Origin: Chrysogorgia sp. JL179-B06
Taxonomy: Eukaryota > Cnidaria > Anthozoa > Scleralcyonacea > Chrysogorgiidae
Assembly (NCBI GenBank): GCA_035772405.1
Contig: JAYKKM010000121.1
Span: forward strand, 771,001-835,000
Direction of reading: 5' to 3'
DNA length: 64,000 nt
Below are positions 1 through 12,889 of the stretch, one piece after another. Made by a program: the position numbers and the translations under genes. Below the pieces are notes generated by a model. That model saw nothing but the letters and a program-made list of their open reading frames with translations, made no database searches and was not told where the DNA came from. Position 1 is the stretch's first letter. Each line of letters begins with the position of its first letter.

Positions 1-1780
1 ACAGGATAGCCCCTTCAACACTGGTATCAATATATGGGGGTCTTAATTGTTTCCTAACAAACTATATAAACTATAAAAATATTCATATGTACAGTACAAT
101 GTTACAAAAACTCATTTTTACTCAAAAATTATATATCCTGCAGATATTGTCAATTAAGGCAATTGATAATGGTGCTACAACATGTATGTATGAACAGATT
201 CATTGAGACATGGAAAATAGTTCTTTAGATATGCCTTCACAGAATTTTTTAACTAGCATCACATAATGTATCTTTCTTCTAATTACAAAAGGTACCAATC
301 CTAGGATTTCTATTAACCGATCCGTTTCAAGTCCCGAGTTAGGAATGATCAGTTTCCCTGCCCTGCGACCTCTCAAGAGCATCAAATATTAAGTTATGTC
401 CACATCCATGCCAGCTGGACATCACAGTAGTCCAATGTGGGTAGAATTACAGTATCAACTTACTGTATATAATCTATCTACACCAACAATCGGGGTAGAA
501 TCTCTAATACGTCTTAGTAAACCCAATTTGAATGCACCATATAGATTTGCACTATATATGCACCGCCTATTTGATTTTTTAAGGGCACAGCGATTGCACG
601 ATAAAGATGCACTTTCTTCCTTCAAGTTTCAACAGCCTTTGGTTACTGTTTCATGAATCATCCACAGTGTGAGTCATTGATGGTAGAAACAGCAGTAGAT
701 TTCCCCACTATTCTGTTGCTGCACCCGAAAATTAAAAAATATTGGGGTTCATGTATTTTGTTTGTGCTATGAAACAATTAAATTCCGACAATACAAAGCT
801 TTCAGCGATATTGTCCACTGGAAATGTATTCAGTTTGGCAAATGAATGGGCTATTATCTAATTCAAGTAAAAGAAGTGCTGTAAGCAACTACGCTATAAA
901 AGTTTTAAACAGCAAGCAAGCGGGCGAGGGGTTGTTGCGTATACGTATTTCTAGTTTACTGGATAATCATAACTATACTGTACATGTAGTATTCATTGTT
1001 CACTTTATTTATGTTTTATTTTATTTCCGAAAAATGAAAGAATAATCAAAGGCATTGAATGGTTGTTCCAAACAAATTCGTAGCATTGCACTTTATTAAT
1101 GGTAACTGGATGAAAAGTTATAATAAATTGTCACTAATTTATTTCCCTATGGCTGTGAATCCCATAACAGCTAGCAATCCATCACAAATTATTTCAAATT
1201 ATAAATAATAAAAAAATCTAGTCATTGTATGCAAAAATAGTTGACTTGATTCAGATAACTCATGCTGATTTACTTGGACTTGCTTAAACGTATTCTTATT
1301 TGTTACAACCTTTGATACAGTCAGTACGGCAGGAATTTGTGACAGGCAATTGACATAACACAGCAAAAAATGGTTTTCTTATTTTAAGAAAAATAAATCT
1401 TATATCAAGAAAATATTTCTTGAAATAAAAATTCTTGGGAGAATGGTAAGAAAATTTTCTTAAAAATGTTCTTAAGAACATTTTCTTGAAAGTATTTCTT
1501 ATATTAAGAAAAGAATCATCTTAAAATAAGAATTATTAGGTTAGGATTTTCTTATTTTTAGAAAAAAATTCTTATTTCAAGAAAATAATTCTTGAAAGAA
1601 GAATTTTTTCTTGGGAGAATGGTACGAAAATAATCTTAAGAAAATATTTCTTAAATTAAGAAAAGAATAATCTTAAAATAAGAATTATGCATCACAGTAC
1701 ATTCAATTTGGGTAACTTTATTGCTTACACCTGGTATTAGAATTTCAAAATTGTGCAACTTACTACTAGCATTGTAATCT
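1..1780. other. AT-rich host DNA without a supported gene
   Basis: No reading frame here carries a recognisable domain. At 1380-1690 there is a low-complexity stretch built from alternating TTCTTGAAA and AAGAAAA runs. Two copies of TTCTTGGGAGAATGGTA lie 176 bp apart (1432 and 1608). A ~100 bp segment at 850-960 recurs at 42275-42385, so at least part of the region is dispersed repeat. Confidence 0.6.
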
Positions 1781-1791
1781 TATTTTAATAG

Positions 1792-2152
1792 GCAAAACAG
1801 AATTCACCTCAAAGATAATTTGTATGCTGTTGGTGCAATTAAGAGTAGTACTAGCTGCCTACCCTTTGAAGATGATCTAATTGAATATCTGGCTCTGGAA
1901 ACAATTTCCTTAGTAAAGTATCTCAAACGGGAGCTTCAAATGGGAGCTGCAATTATCCATTCAAAGATGTATAAGAGGGTTTCAAAGAGAAATACATTCA
2001 CAACATCATACAGACAAGGAGATAATGTTTATGGACAGAAAGAAGCACTCTTCCAAGGTCCAGTTGATTGTAGAAGCCCTTTAGGAGCTGTGATTGCTCC
2101 TATGAAGAAGTCAAACCAAGATGTTTGTAAGCCACATCAGCTGCGTACTTGA
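1792..2152 (+). CDS. possible internal or terminal exon, unknown protein
   Basis: An open frame follows an acceptor-like TTTTAATAG at about 1791 and runs to a TGA at 2152. The peptide is charged and leucine-containing in its first half (LPFEDDLIEYLALETISL region) and turns polar later. I do not recognise the family. No start codon is needed if it is an internal exon. A 32-bp tandem duplication (GACATTGGATATGCAG repeated) follows at 2258-2325. It could equally be a relic of a repeat-encoded protein. Confidence 0.25.
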
Positions 2153-2639
2153 GATACCAATCACTCATATTGTTGCCATAAATCAGCCAGAAAAACACCA
2201 TTTCAGGATTATACCCCTTGAAGACATTGTTGAAGTGTGCATTTTTAGGATGTTTAAAGTCAGTGACATTGGATATGCAGCTCATTTAAAGTCCGTGACA
2301 TTGGATATGCAGTTCATTTCCCCAATAATATTGAAAAGGATTAATTAATTTAATAATATAATGTTTGCGGGTATTTCTTTTGTTCTCACAGGGCCATTAA
2401 CAACTAATATACCTCATTATACCATTTCTGCTAATCTTACCTCCGTTGACGACAAAGAATATTTCATTGAATTTCCAAATCCTATAGAATATTGTATAGG
2501 ATTTTCCTAAAGAATATTCTGTGATAAATATTCTATTATTTATTCTATTATTATATTCTATTATTCTATAGTATTATAACAGTCAAACAGTGATCATAAT
2601 AATTCAGATTGAATGAGATGGTGGAGGTACATTTAAGCA

Positions 2640-2989
2640 CAAATCTTATCAAAATTAAATACGTTTTGGTAACAGCTATACTGTATTACTACCTGTGTAT
2701 AAGTTGTTTGACATGTAGAGTGCAGAAATGAATTAATGGCAGAGATTGTTGAGATCCTAATCCTAATCCTTGGTTGAACTTCATTATCAAACAGAAATCC
2801 ATCTTGCTGTAATTTAGTGCACTCTTTAACAAATGGCTTGAAGAACATGTGAATATTTGGTTTTTCTCTAAACCATAGACCCATCAAAAGGACATGTTTA
2901 GCTCGTAGGTGCGTAGGAAGTTCATTTAAAGTGCACCTAACCCCAAAAATGATGTTTGAAAGGGCACTTAAAATGATGAAGAATGGCAC
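2640..2989 (-). pseudogene. fragment of a transposase-domain-type protein
   Basis: The reverse strand encodes a block containing ELPTHLRAKHVLLMGLWF followed by a KPFVKEC segment. This order (an ELP-H-R-KN-LL-GLWF core, then an F-KPFV block) resembles invertebrate repeat-encoded proteins usually named transposase domain-containing protein; that match is from memory. No catalytic residues or full domain are present and no partner exon is visible, so it is best read as a decayed fragment. Function in this locus is unknown. Confidence 0.4.
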
Positions 2990-3035
2990 TAACAGTTGTT
3001 CGATATCTATTTTCGTTCTTGAGCTATTCAGTTAT

Positions 3036-3559
3036 ATGTGATATGTTAATGAGGCACGGGATGACGTCATAGCAGGCAAACAACGTTGTTGCAATTCAAA
3101 AATTTATGTATATCTTCAAAGTTATACAACGAAATTACTTGAAACTTTGCACGTGGATACATACCACCAAACTAAAGAACATTGTTCAAGTTATGTTGTC
3201 ACCATAGTAACATATTAGCTTCCAAACCTCTCCATTCCCATACAGAAATCTTCATTTTCTGTCGTCGCAAGCAACGTTTTCGATTTCAAACTTGGGTATT
3301 GCATTGGAAAAGTTATTGCAAAAGTTATTGAAAACTGCCAATCTCAACATGTTCTGAATTTGAGAGAAAACAAATGATTGTGTTTTAGAGACTAGGAGGT
3401 CTGGAAGCTAATCGGTTACTATGGTGACAATATATCCACGTGCAAATTTTCAAGTAATTTCGTTGGATAACTTTCAAGATATGCACAAATTTTGGAATTG
3501 CAACAACGTTGTTTGCCTGCTATGACGTCATCATGTGCCTCATTAACATAACATCACAT
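3036..3559. mobile_element. fold-back MITE, ~520 bp
   Basis: The left arm (TGTTAATGAGGCAC, then GATGACGTCATAGCAGGC) is mirrored by the right arm ending GTGCCTCATTAACATAACATCACA. The mirrored match extends inward with divergence to about 3215 and 3390. No coding capacity. A related arm motif (CTATGGTAACAG, GACGTCA) occurs in the element at 38594-39098. Confidence 0.75.
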
Positions 3560-4060
3560 TTGTATCGAAGCTAGTTTCGTGTTCATTTCAGTGATTATGG
3601 CTTTGACATTTATTGCATCAGTAACAGCTGCTTTATATTTTGAAAAACCTTTATGGCTAAAAAAACAAACTAAAAAAACTATCCTATCAAGGACTAGTCG
3701 ATTGGAACACTTTGCCAGATGAACTAAAAATGCCTTCCTCTTTCAAATTTTTCAAAACGAAACTTTAAAAGTTGATGGATATTTGAACAGCTTAAGTTTA
3801 TTTTAATTTATTGTATTTTGTATTAGTGTATTATTAATTGTATACTGTAACTGCATTTTATAGGTTGTTTTTTTGTTTTTGTTTTGATTTTTGTTATGTA
3901 ATGTTACGTTTTTATTTATTTATTGTTGTATATATTTTTAATGATGCAGGGCGCCTCTGAAAACCACTTCTGTGACGGGGACACCCTGATTAAAGATTGT
4001 TATAATAATAATAATAACCCTCAGATGCTATTAAAAACTCAGTTTACTACATAACCTAAA

Positions 4061-4237
4061 GACCCGTACAGACGAGCAAGTTTTTATTGTACATTGACAA
4101 GTTTTCCTTGACAAGTTTTATTTGCTCGTGTGTACGGCGAAAATTGACAAGTTTTTCAAGGAACAACTTGTCAATTTTCGTCGTACACACTAGCAAATAA
4201 AACTTGTCAAGGAAAACTTGCTCGTCTGTACGGGGCT
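4061..4237. mobile_element. small palindromic MITE
   Basis: Arms of about 80 bp: CCGTACAGACGAGCAAGTTTT on the left and its complement ending TCGTCTGTACGGGG on the right. Several internal copies of TTGACAAGTTTT give nested hairpins. Non-coding. Confidence 0.8.
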
Positions 4238-4409
4238 AAAATGAGGAGGTTCTGAACATTTGCGCGCCAAAATACACGCCACAGAAAAAGACTTCCTCTT
4301 AAAGTAAAATCTGTAAAGTAGTTAAATTGTTTTTTACTGTCTGTGATATGGTACCATAAACAATGTCAAATACCAATTCTAATGGTCTGTGTAAATATTC
4401 GAAAAAAGT

Positions 4410-5884
4410 TTAAACAAGATCAAATGACCATGCACTTTTTTCCCTGAGAATAGACGAGAACTCCTCAACCAGCTCATTGTAGTATTGATATGTGCAGGGT
4501 AGCTCAAGCAAGGGTCCGCACGTGTGTGCTACAGGTCGTCGTTGTAGACCATTGAGCTCAGTAAATGTCACTTTCAATTTCTGACCTTCAACGATGATAT
4601 CGGCACCCGTAGTAAACTGAAGAAACGCGCTGACATTGCCTCCTAAAAACTTGATATAACGTACCAAGTTATCAAGAGCATTTCGCTGTGCCTGATTTTT
4701 TGGAGAAGCATGCATCTAGGATTTTCACAACCTTTTTCGCAGTGGGTTTCGATTCTTCGTAAAAGTGAAGAATGCTTGCCATATCTTGAAATGGTAGGCG
4801 ACTCTTCAATGATTGCAATATCGGTGCCCAACAATTAGAAACATACCGGGGTCGTTGGATAAGCTCTTGGTGGGCTAATTGGCTTAATATGTCTTCTATA
4901 TTTTCCTCCTTAGGTATGCGATAGCACTTGTAGCTCCCCAAGACATCCAACAGATCTTCGTTTTCAGCAATTTGTGGTCTATTATTCAAGCAGTTATCTA
5001 CTACTTCGCGCTCATCTTCCGCTATGTAAGCCATGAAAGACTCCACAAGCACTTCGCTGGAGACACGATCTTCACCTAGAACAGTGCACGCAACAAATGC
5101 TGCAGACAGCACAATGGGATACACTCCTTCTTTGCAGTAGCCGTACAGTAAAATTCTGGCTACAGCTTTCCATTCCTGCTTTTGGTAGTCATGACGGATG
5201 GTGGGGACCTTGGTGGATGCCAAAACTCAGTACGAACTTCACGTGCCACACCATTTCCTTCACCTTCCTCTAGATCACCACGAGCATCAACAACTTTAAA
5301 AAATATCGTAACTTAAAATATATTTGAAGCTGAAAATGCTGTTATCATGTCTTTTAATAAGGTGGTGCGATGGATAACCAGATCTAACCCTTGAAAGTCT
5401 TCTTCAAGCAAAGACACTTTGGCTGATTGTACAATAACATCTGCCTCTGGTTCAATTTGGTCCAATGGGAGGTCAGTTTCATCTGAAATACATAATTATT
5501 TACTGTATCTCTTTATAATACAAATAAAAGAGCAAAAATGATGTAAATATATGCAAAGAATCCCTTAATTATACCTCCACTTAGAACAACTTCAACTTGC
5601 ATTTGAACTGGTTCAATTTGTAAATGCTCAATTGGAAACGGATCAGCCTGAAAGGGATCAGCTTCCTCAGGATCAGCTTCCTTGGAATCAGCTTGAATAA
5701 GATTAGCTTGCCCGGGATCAGCTTGAATAGGATTAGCTTCCTCAGGATCAGCTTGAACAGGATTAGCTTGTCCAGGATTGCCTTGCACACGATAATCTTC
5801 AAGAGTTTCTGCATCAGGGTCATCAACTTTGATCAAAAGATCAAAGGATGCTGACAGACTTCTAGACCCCTCTGAAAAACTCAT
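4410..5884 (-). pseudogene. HECT-type E3 ubiquitin ligase locus, decayed
   Basis: Reverse-strand exon a (5575-5884) opens at an ATG and encodes an acidic region with about ten pentads of the form A(D/N)Pxx, then ends at a GGAG/GTAT donor. Exon b starts at 5482 after TTTCAG and is in phase; it reaches a VIHR-LLKDM segment typical of the start of HECT N-lobes. A stop interrupts it near 5314. Downstream frames carry GVARE/EFW (about 5240), an ILLYGYCKEGVYP segment, and the C-lobe with RPVAHTCGPLLELP near 4510, where the cysteine of HTC matches the HECT catalytic cysteine. Frame changes occur near 5223 and 4715; the latter coincides with a 4-bp ATGC duplication. HECT ligases transfer ubiquitin through that cysteine. 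The locus is probably a pseudogene, though assembly errors cannot be excluded. Confidence 0.6.
5640..5800 (-). repeat. 15-bp coding repeat in the HECT-locus first exon
   Basis: A 15-bp unit (GGATCAGCTTGAATA-like on the plus strand) is repeated about ten times with variation. On the reverse strand it encodes pentads such as ADPEE, ANPIQ and ADPGQ. The period is a multiple of three, so length changes keep the frame. Confidence 0.7.
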
Positions 5885-6079
5885 CCATAGGGTGTGTCTA
5901 TATAGCCCATGGAATGGCCCTAACCAGCTCGGCCCGCTAATTTATTTCCCTCGGACGCAGTAAATTACTGCCATTTATGTTCAAGCATGATGCATGAACT
6001 ATTTCATGCGTTTGTTCACGATTGAAACGTTAGTTCCCTTATGAATTCTGTCACTTTGACGGATGAAATTAACACGTTT

Positions 6080-6438
6080 GAAGCATGAAATATAAACAAT
6101 TGCGAGTGAAATAAAACGGTTTGTCACTTTAATATTTTGACGCGTTTACTGGCTTTAATTAGCATGTTTTCACGTTTGTTTGGCGCGTTTAGTGGCTTTA
6201 TTATTTAATAAATTACCTTGAGCTAAACGACGGAAAGTACATACATCTCCAAGAAAAATGAAAAAATAGTTCATATTTTACTCAATCGAATGAAACATGG
6301 TAATTTATTAAATAATAAAGCCACTAAACGTGCCAAACAAACGTGAAAACATGCTAATTAAAGCCAATACACGCGCCAAAATATTAAAGTGACAAAACCG
6401 TTTTATTTCACTCGCAATTGTTTATATTTCATGCTTCT
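6080..6438. mobile_element. fold-back MITE, ~360 bp
   Basis: Arms of about 135 bp are mirrored: GAAGCATGAAATATAAACAA at 6080 and its complement ending at 6438. The inner ends AGTGGCTTTATTATTTAATA / TATTAAATAATAAAGCCACT enclose an ~85 bp loop. No coding capacity. Confidence 0.85.
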
Positions 6439-6439
6439 G

Positions 6440-7173
6440 GTTTGCACGGTATAAGTAGTTCGCGCCAAAAGACACTTATTAACCAATAGGCATAAAGGTC
6501 TAGTCGAGGAAGACTGGGGTCGAGTCTACGGACAGTATCAAGAAGACAGATTATTCTCGCTGAGCGAACGTAAATTTGTGATGTATAAAAAAATAGTAAG
6601 AAAATATAGGATTCCTTGTGCCTAACCGACGATAGTGCCACAAGATTGTGAGTATAAATGCTTGATATAGTGGAACATTGAACTGTTTATATGTTAAATA
6701 CTTCATTTTATTGTCATTTTAATTTGATTCTGTGTATATTATTAAACGATCGATTAATATTTGTCTTTCAAATTCGCTTCATTAGAACATCCATACACTG
6801 CGTATCTGTCTGGCATGATTGAATAGTTCAACATAAACGATAAATTTTATAGTATAATCTGGAAATCGAGCTCGTTTGTTTACGAAGCTGGAAAGATCCT
6901 CGACTCATCTCTTATATGACGTCACAACCTAGTTTCCAGACTCCAGAATTGGCAGTTTTTAATCAGCATTTGCTTACATTTCTTAGTTTGGATGCAAAAT
7001 ATCTTCTAAACGAAAAGTTCAAATAAAAAACTGTAAAATAACTTATGAGCGATTTTTCTATCCTCTATGCAGATAACTAAAAAACGAAAGGGCTGTGTAG
7101 GCACTTTAAGTTATACAGACATATCGAGACTGCTGAATTACCAGTACGTATTACGAACAAGTATGGAAGCCGT
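6440..7173. other. no supported gene
   Basis: AT-rich sequence with short open frames only. One arm of the GACGTCA/TTTCCAGA motif family shared with other MITEs is present near 6918-6960. Nothing else is supported. Confidence 0.5.
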
Positions 7174-7434
7174 AGGGTGAGCACGCCATTTATCGCGGTC
7201 AGCGGCAAGCAATCGTCTTCTGTACGATATTTTTAGTACCCGCGAGAGATGCCTATATTATGATAATATGATATGCATCATAGAACTGCGTGCTAACCCA
7301 AAGACAACTTAGATCCTAACCCCCCGCCCGATGGATTTTCTAACCCTAACCCCTGCGAAACCTTAATACTAATAAAAGGATCGTCCAGAAGGCGATTGCT
7401 TGCCGCTGACCAGGATAAATTACGTGCTCACCCT
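7174..7434. mobile_element. MITE with ~50 bp TIRs
   Basis: AGGGTGAGCACG at 7174 is mirrored by CGTGCTCACCCT ending at 7434. The inner CGGTCAGCGGCAAGCAATCG is mirrored as CGATTGCTTGCCGCTGACC. The interior is non-coding and holds a few CTAACCC-like units. Confidence 0.8.
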
Positions 7435-7853
7435 CCCTCTCCACAACGTATAGCCTTGGATTTGTCATATGAGTTAGATGGTTAGACCGTCTCAATGGTT
7501 AGACCGTCTATAACCAAAGATCTGAAGGTTGCGGGATTGATTGCCATCTGGGCTCAGAAAATATTTATAGTTTGCGTTAAAGCTTGATTAGTGAACAATT
7601 TACTACATTGAATAACTGATAGCCGACACGTTCACTTGGAAAAATATAAACCAAACGACCGAATTAGTTTTTGTTACTAACGACGCTGTCGTTATACATC
7701 TTCGGGTGTTGCTCAGCCAGATTTGAATATTCCAAATGAAAAAGTCATTAAAAATTAGTTGCAAGCCTGGGTTACAATCTGGGTAAACATTTTCTTTTTA
7801 AGTTAACAGAATGGAAATGTGCAATTGCACAAGTGTTCAATTATTCATGTAAT

Positions 7854-7994
7854 AGATCAAACACGAGTTTGAGTGTTTCATCAGGGGTTCCAAACACGAG
7901 AAAACAAATGAAAACCGAGGGCGTAGCCCGAGGTTTTATTGTTTTCGAGCGTTTGGAGTCCCCTGATGAAACACGACAAACGAGTGTTTGATCT
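7854..7994. mobile_element. hairpin MITE
   Basis: AGATCAAACACGAGTTTGAG at 7854 is mirrored by the arm ending AACGAGTGTTTGATCT at 7994, with CATCAGGGG/CCCCTGATG inside. It is absent from the matching position of unit 2 near 11480, so it probably inserted after the duplication. Confidence 0.75.
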
Positions 7995-9429
7995 AGCTTC
8001 TCAAACGAGTATTCCTTTAGCGATTTGCTCCCATAGCGATTTTATTTTAATATGTAGATTAAGAAATGTGATCCAGTTCACTAGGAACTTTCCTACAGGT
8101 TTTCATTGGGTATCAAAACTCGTGCATGTGATGCGGTATACGTTCATGGATTGGCTATGATAATTCATGAATTATTAATGAGTTTGAGAATAAACTATCC
8201 AAGACTTATGTTGCGTTTCTTGTGTTGAGATTTCGTGCCCGTGAGGACTGTTTGTGTGACCAAAATTGCTCGGAAATGTACATCTTGGGATTGAGATGAA
8301 TGTCGACCAAATTTTTATGGCAAATATCGAGCAATCTTTCAAGAGGTATAAGAAACTTCCACAGATTCAGTTTATTGCTTATACATACTTTTATTGCTTA
8401 TGTTTCATACCGTCGCTCCTCAAATGTTCCCTCGTGGTGATTAGTATCCGGTAGAGACTTGTCGAAATGGTCCTGAAAAACCTTAGTTACCTTTTCGTCG
8501 AATTATTCCAACACAAATTATGAAAATCTACGCACGAAACATTTTCCGGATGTGTGGGGGAATAGTTTACGTAAGTTCGGAAGATATAAAGACTGGTGCA
8601 GAAACGACTAAGGCGCTGTTTATATGAGCCGGGCTGTAGCCCAGTTAGCAGAGGTGATTAGCTTAACGAAGTTTGCTCACGGCTACTATAGGCAGTAGAC
8701 ACCCAAAATGATATTTCAAAGCTTAACTGGCTTAGTTTTGCTGTACGAGTATAAAATGATCATGTTCGGGTACGAGTAACGATTTTCATGTCACAACTCG
8801 ACCCGGCTAGTCAGGCTCGCTTGGCTCAAATAAACAGCCGCTAAAGCATTATCCCATGTCTACGATACCCGATAAACGTTGAGTTTTAAACGTGTTCAAT
8901 ATAAAGCGAAACCAAAATTACCAAAAGTGATTTTGTAATATTCCGAACCTTCGATTTGCGATATTGTTTTGAATGTGTATTGAAAAGCGCAGTACAAATT
9001 GTCCGCACAAAAGACTCCGCACAAAAGACAAAATAAATCTACGGACAAAAGAACCGAATACTGATACCGAAAGCTAAAATATTCTAACGAAAATTGGCAC
9101 ACTGTTAGCTGGAACGAACAACCAGAGCTGAAATTCAAAGGCCAAGTTCTTCCCAACACAAACATTGGTGATATTGTGGTGGGGACTCTGATAGGAAATT
9201 AAGACCCCTAATGATAAGAGATTTACAAAAGACTTGGAATTAATAACGCACAACAATTAGTGCGAAATCTAGACCGCCTCCCTGTAAAGTCTCCTCCAGC
9301 TTCACGAAAGAAAGAGCAAAAATCCGAGGAAGGTTGGCTCACAGCTTTTTAAGATTTATGTCAAAGAATTTTAACATGAAGAATAAAATAAGGTGTTTTG
9401 TAATAAGCCATTAAACACTTAAAATATAT

Positions 9430-9640
9430 AGTTGACCACCATGTGGCATGACGAAAGCACCACATTGCTTGACCGCTATCCCTTCCATGCAAATAACGCA
9501 TTTCAAGGGTTCCTGGGGACAGGTCGGTCGAACTTGGTCTTGTGCATACATTCCTTTAGCAAAGGGTCGAATTCCTGTCTACCAGTCATCAGGCCTGATG
9601 CAGAGGTGGAGGTAATAGCACACAACAATTCTTCATTATT
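9430..9640 (-). pseudogene. RING-finger gene relic, copy in unit 1
   Basis: The reverse strand holds a diverged version of the RING-type gene seen at 18100-18483. Shared segments include GATGACTGGTAGACAGGAAT near the top and the GGCATGGAAGGG... CTTTCGTCATGCCACATGG block, which corresponds to the MPCCSH zinc-binding region of the better copy. Frames are broken and the cysteines are not preserved as a set. It belongs to the tandem unit and has a sister at 12890-13050. Confidence 0.45.
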
Positions 9641-12395
9641 ATACAGGGTATATCGTTGTAGTAAAATCGAAATGAGTTGTATCGCGCAAAAATTTACCAA
9701 AACCTTCGTGAACAACGATAACTTAGTTTGCTGAGATTGTAAAAACACATCTTGGTTTGTCTGGTTGCCAAATACCTGACAAAATACCCGACAAGTGTAT
9801 ACATTTCTAAAAGTGAATTTATTTGCAACAAATCCTGATCGTTATTAGCAGTACGGACGCGAAAATTTATTGATATAACGTACGATTTAGAGATTGATGA
9901 CACGTGGTGGGCTAGCCCGGCTAAACGATTTTGAAATCCCACAAATGGAATTGCGTGAGCAGTGTAATAAATTGTCGGCAATGCAATTTTGCTGCTGGGA
10001 TTTTCTAAGCGTAGTTGGTTGAACGTGTGAGCCAGGGAAGAGTGATTGCCTAACCGAAGGGCCGGGATTAATTACGCTAGTTTAACATGAAACTTCCTTA
10101 GGGAACGAGTATTTAGTTGTAAACACATAAATTGATCAAGTACGGGATAACTCAACGATGCATGCAGTTCAACTCTGGGGTACTGTGTCGCTATTCTTTT
10201 GCGACGGCATCGCTGGATGCCTGCCAATAGTCAGCAGGATTTGCATCCGTTATAGCACACGATTTTTGCTTAGTTTATTCGTTCTCCGATGGAAATAGCT
10301 TGTATTAACCTTGTGTATAGCTTGGTCTAAAGCACATTTTCGCTCCATGCAGCAAAAAATGTTTAGAATCACTGTGCTGAAACGGTAGATGATTAGTTTC
10401 TTGATATCGCATTGAATTTAGTCGCGATTAAAATGAATTTCTGAGTAGCTATCGCTGTTAAACGAATATGGTAAACGCATGGCGAACGTCGATCAGTTTA
10501 ATACAGTTCGTTACCGTAATATAATAGAGTTTGTAAATATTGAGCATGTTATAAACCTAAATGCATCAGTGGAGAATAACTATTTTCATTTGCGCAAAAT
10601 GTTCTGCCTTGGCGCAATGGTCATACTGTAGGCATACGGTACTGTGCTGTTGTCAAACGTCTCCAACCAAGGTAGATAATCAAAAAAGTATTTACCCTTT
10701 CGCTACTGTTTGCGGCTTTTAGACACGTTGACCACGAAAAATATATACCGCAATAGATAAAACGACTGAATTGGTTCTTGTTACTAACGACGCTCCTACA
10801 TATTTTCGAACGTTGCTAATCAAGATTTGAATATTGCTATTGAAAAGTCGTTAATTTTTGTACGCATGGGTTCCAATCCTGTAAATTTTCCTTTTTTAGT
10901 TGTATAGGGTATGTGTAATTGGCTAAAATGGTTGAGTGCTGAGGGCTTGAACTCGATATTCAACCTGTAATTGCTCAAATATTCTATTAATTAACCTACC
11001 CAAGACTTAATAGCGTTTCTGTTGATATTTGTGGCCCGTGCGTTTCGGCATATACTGTTCCGGTAAACAATCACTCGCAAATGAAAATCGTATGATTGAC
11101 ATGAAAGTCATCAAATTGTTATTGGCGATTATCAACCCATTTTTCAAGGGATAGAATGTTCAGATTAGTTTATCGAGGGATTTCAGAAAACATTTCTGAG
11201 TTTGCGTTGAAGCTTGATCAGCAAACAATTTACTATATTGAATAACTGATAGCCGACACGTTCACTTGGAAAAATATAAACCAAACGACTGAATTAGTTC
11301 TTGTTACTAACGACGCTGTCGTTATACATCTTCGAGCGTTGCAAAGCCAGATTTGAATATTCTAAATGAAAAAGTCATTAAAAATTGGTTAATCAGTGCA
11401 TGCCTGGGTTACAATCAGCTTGACAAACATTTTCTTTTTAAGTTAAGAGTGGAACTCTGCAATTGCCCACGTATATGTAATTATTCATTAACCGAACCAA
11501 GACTTATGTTGCGTTTCTGTCAGTTGAGATTTCGTTCCCGTAGGGACTGATTTTTTGACGAAATTGCTCGGAAATGTAGATCATAGGATTGAGATGAATG
11601 TCGATCAAATTGTTATGGCGAGTATCAAGCAATCTTTCAAGAGGTACAAGAATCTTCCAACGTTTAACCGATCCTTCGATTCATACTCTTGTTGTCATTA
11701 CATGTGCCGATGCACATCGGTAACTTTTTGACACCAGGGTTTCTCTACAGCATTGTATAATAAAGACAAAGATTCGCGATTGTATTTGCTTCCATGTTTC
11801 TATGCGAAAGCGTGCATAATCAAACAATCATCAATACCCTCGCTCCTCAAATATTCCCTCGCGATCATCAGGATATCTGGTAGAGGCTTGTCAATATAAT
11901 CTTTAGTTACCTTTTCGTCGACTTACCCCCCAAACAGATGATGAAAATCTACGCGCGAAAGTTTTCCAGATGCGTATGGAATAGTAAGTTCGGAAGATAT
12001 AAAGAGTGGTGCAGAAATGAACTAAGGGGCTGTTTATATGAGCCGGGCTATAGCCCATGAAGTTAGCCGGGGTGATTAGCTTAACGAAGTTCTTCTCACG
12101 GCTACTATACACACCCAAAATGATATTTCAAAGCTTAACTGGCTTAGTTTGGCTGTAGGAAGAGTATAAAATTAATTCAAATAATTTTTTTGATTCGAGT
12201 AATGATTTTCCTGTCACAACTCGACCCGATTAGTCGGGCTGGCCCGCCTCATATAAGCAGCCGCTAAAGCATTATCCCATGTCTACGATACCCGAAAGAA
12301 CGTTGATTTTTAAACGTGTTCAATGTAAAGCGAAACCAAAATTACCAAAGTGATATTGCAATATTCCGAACCTTCGATTTGCGATATTGTTTTGA

Positions 12396-12790
12396 ATGTG
12401 TATTGAAAAGCGCAGTACAAATTTCGTCCGCACAAAAGAAATCTATAAACAAAAGAACCGAATACTGGTACCGAAAGCCAAAATGATTTTCAAACGAATA
12501 GGTAATTCGCATACTGTTAGCTGGAACGAACAACGAGAGCTGAAATTCAAGGGCCAAGTTGTTCCCAACACAAACATTGGTGATATTGTGATGGCGACTC
12601 TCATAGAAAACTATACGACCCCTAATGATAAGAGATTTACAAAAGCCATGAAATTAATTACGCACAAGAATTAGTGCGAAATCTAGACCGCCTCCCTGTA
12701 AATCTGAGGATAATGATCCCTAAAATGTTCAGTCCCCATCCAGCTTCACGAAAGAAAGTTCGCCCGCGAAAAAAAGAGCAAAAACCTGAG
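12396..12790 (+). pseudogene. relic related to the Polinton 30182 capsid-cluster gene
   Basis: The open frame 12396-12674 encodes a W-N motif followed by NTNIGDIVMATL and a basic tail. The same layout (a WNKSGQ block, then GSNISDLLSDAVRRR) is found in the 30182 gene of the full-length Polinton, so the two appear to be distant homologues. Another frame continues to a basic end near 12790, which indicates a frame change near 12655. Unit 1 holds a more damaged sister at about 9070-9350. It is not likely to be functional. The similarity is my own visual alignment. Confidence 0.4.
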
Positions 12791-12889
12791 GAAGGTTGGC
12801 TCACCGTTTTTTAAGATTTATGTCAAACAATGTTAACATGAAGAATAAAATAGTGTGTTTTGTAATAAGCCATTAAACACTTAAAATAT

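Larger units (their letters stand above)
7569..11190. repeat. tandem segmental duplication, unit 1
   Basis: This ~3.6 kb unit matches 11198-14990 in the same order: the AAGCTTGATTAGTGAACAAT block (7575/11210), a GATGAATGTCGACCAAAT block (8295/11595), a Polinton-cluster relic (9085/12510), a RING-gene relic (9440/12900), the GTAATAAATTGTCGGCAATG block (9962/13572) and a GTTACTAACGACGCT block (10779/14601). Unit 1 is heavily decayed; none of its frames is intact. Confidence 0.75.

Noticed and set aside
7300..7360. Telomere-like CTAACCC units
   Set aside because: Only a few scattered imperfect units inside a MITE.
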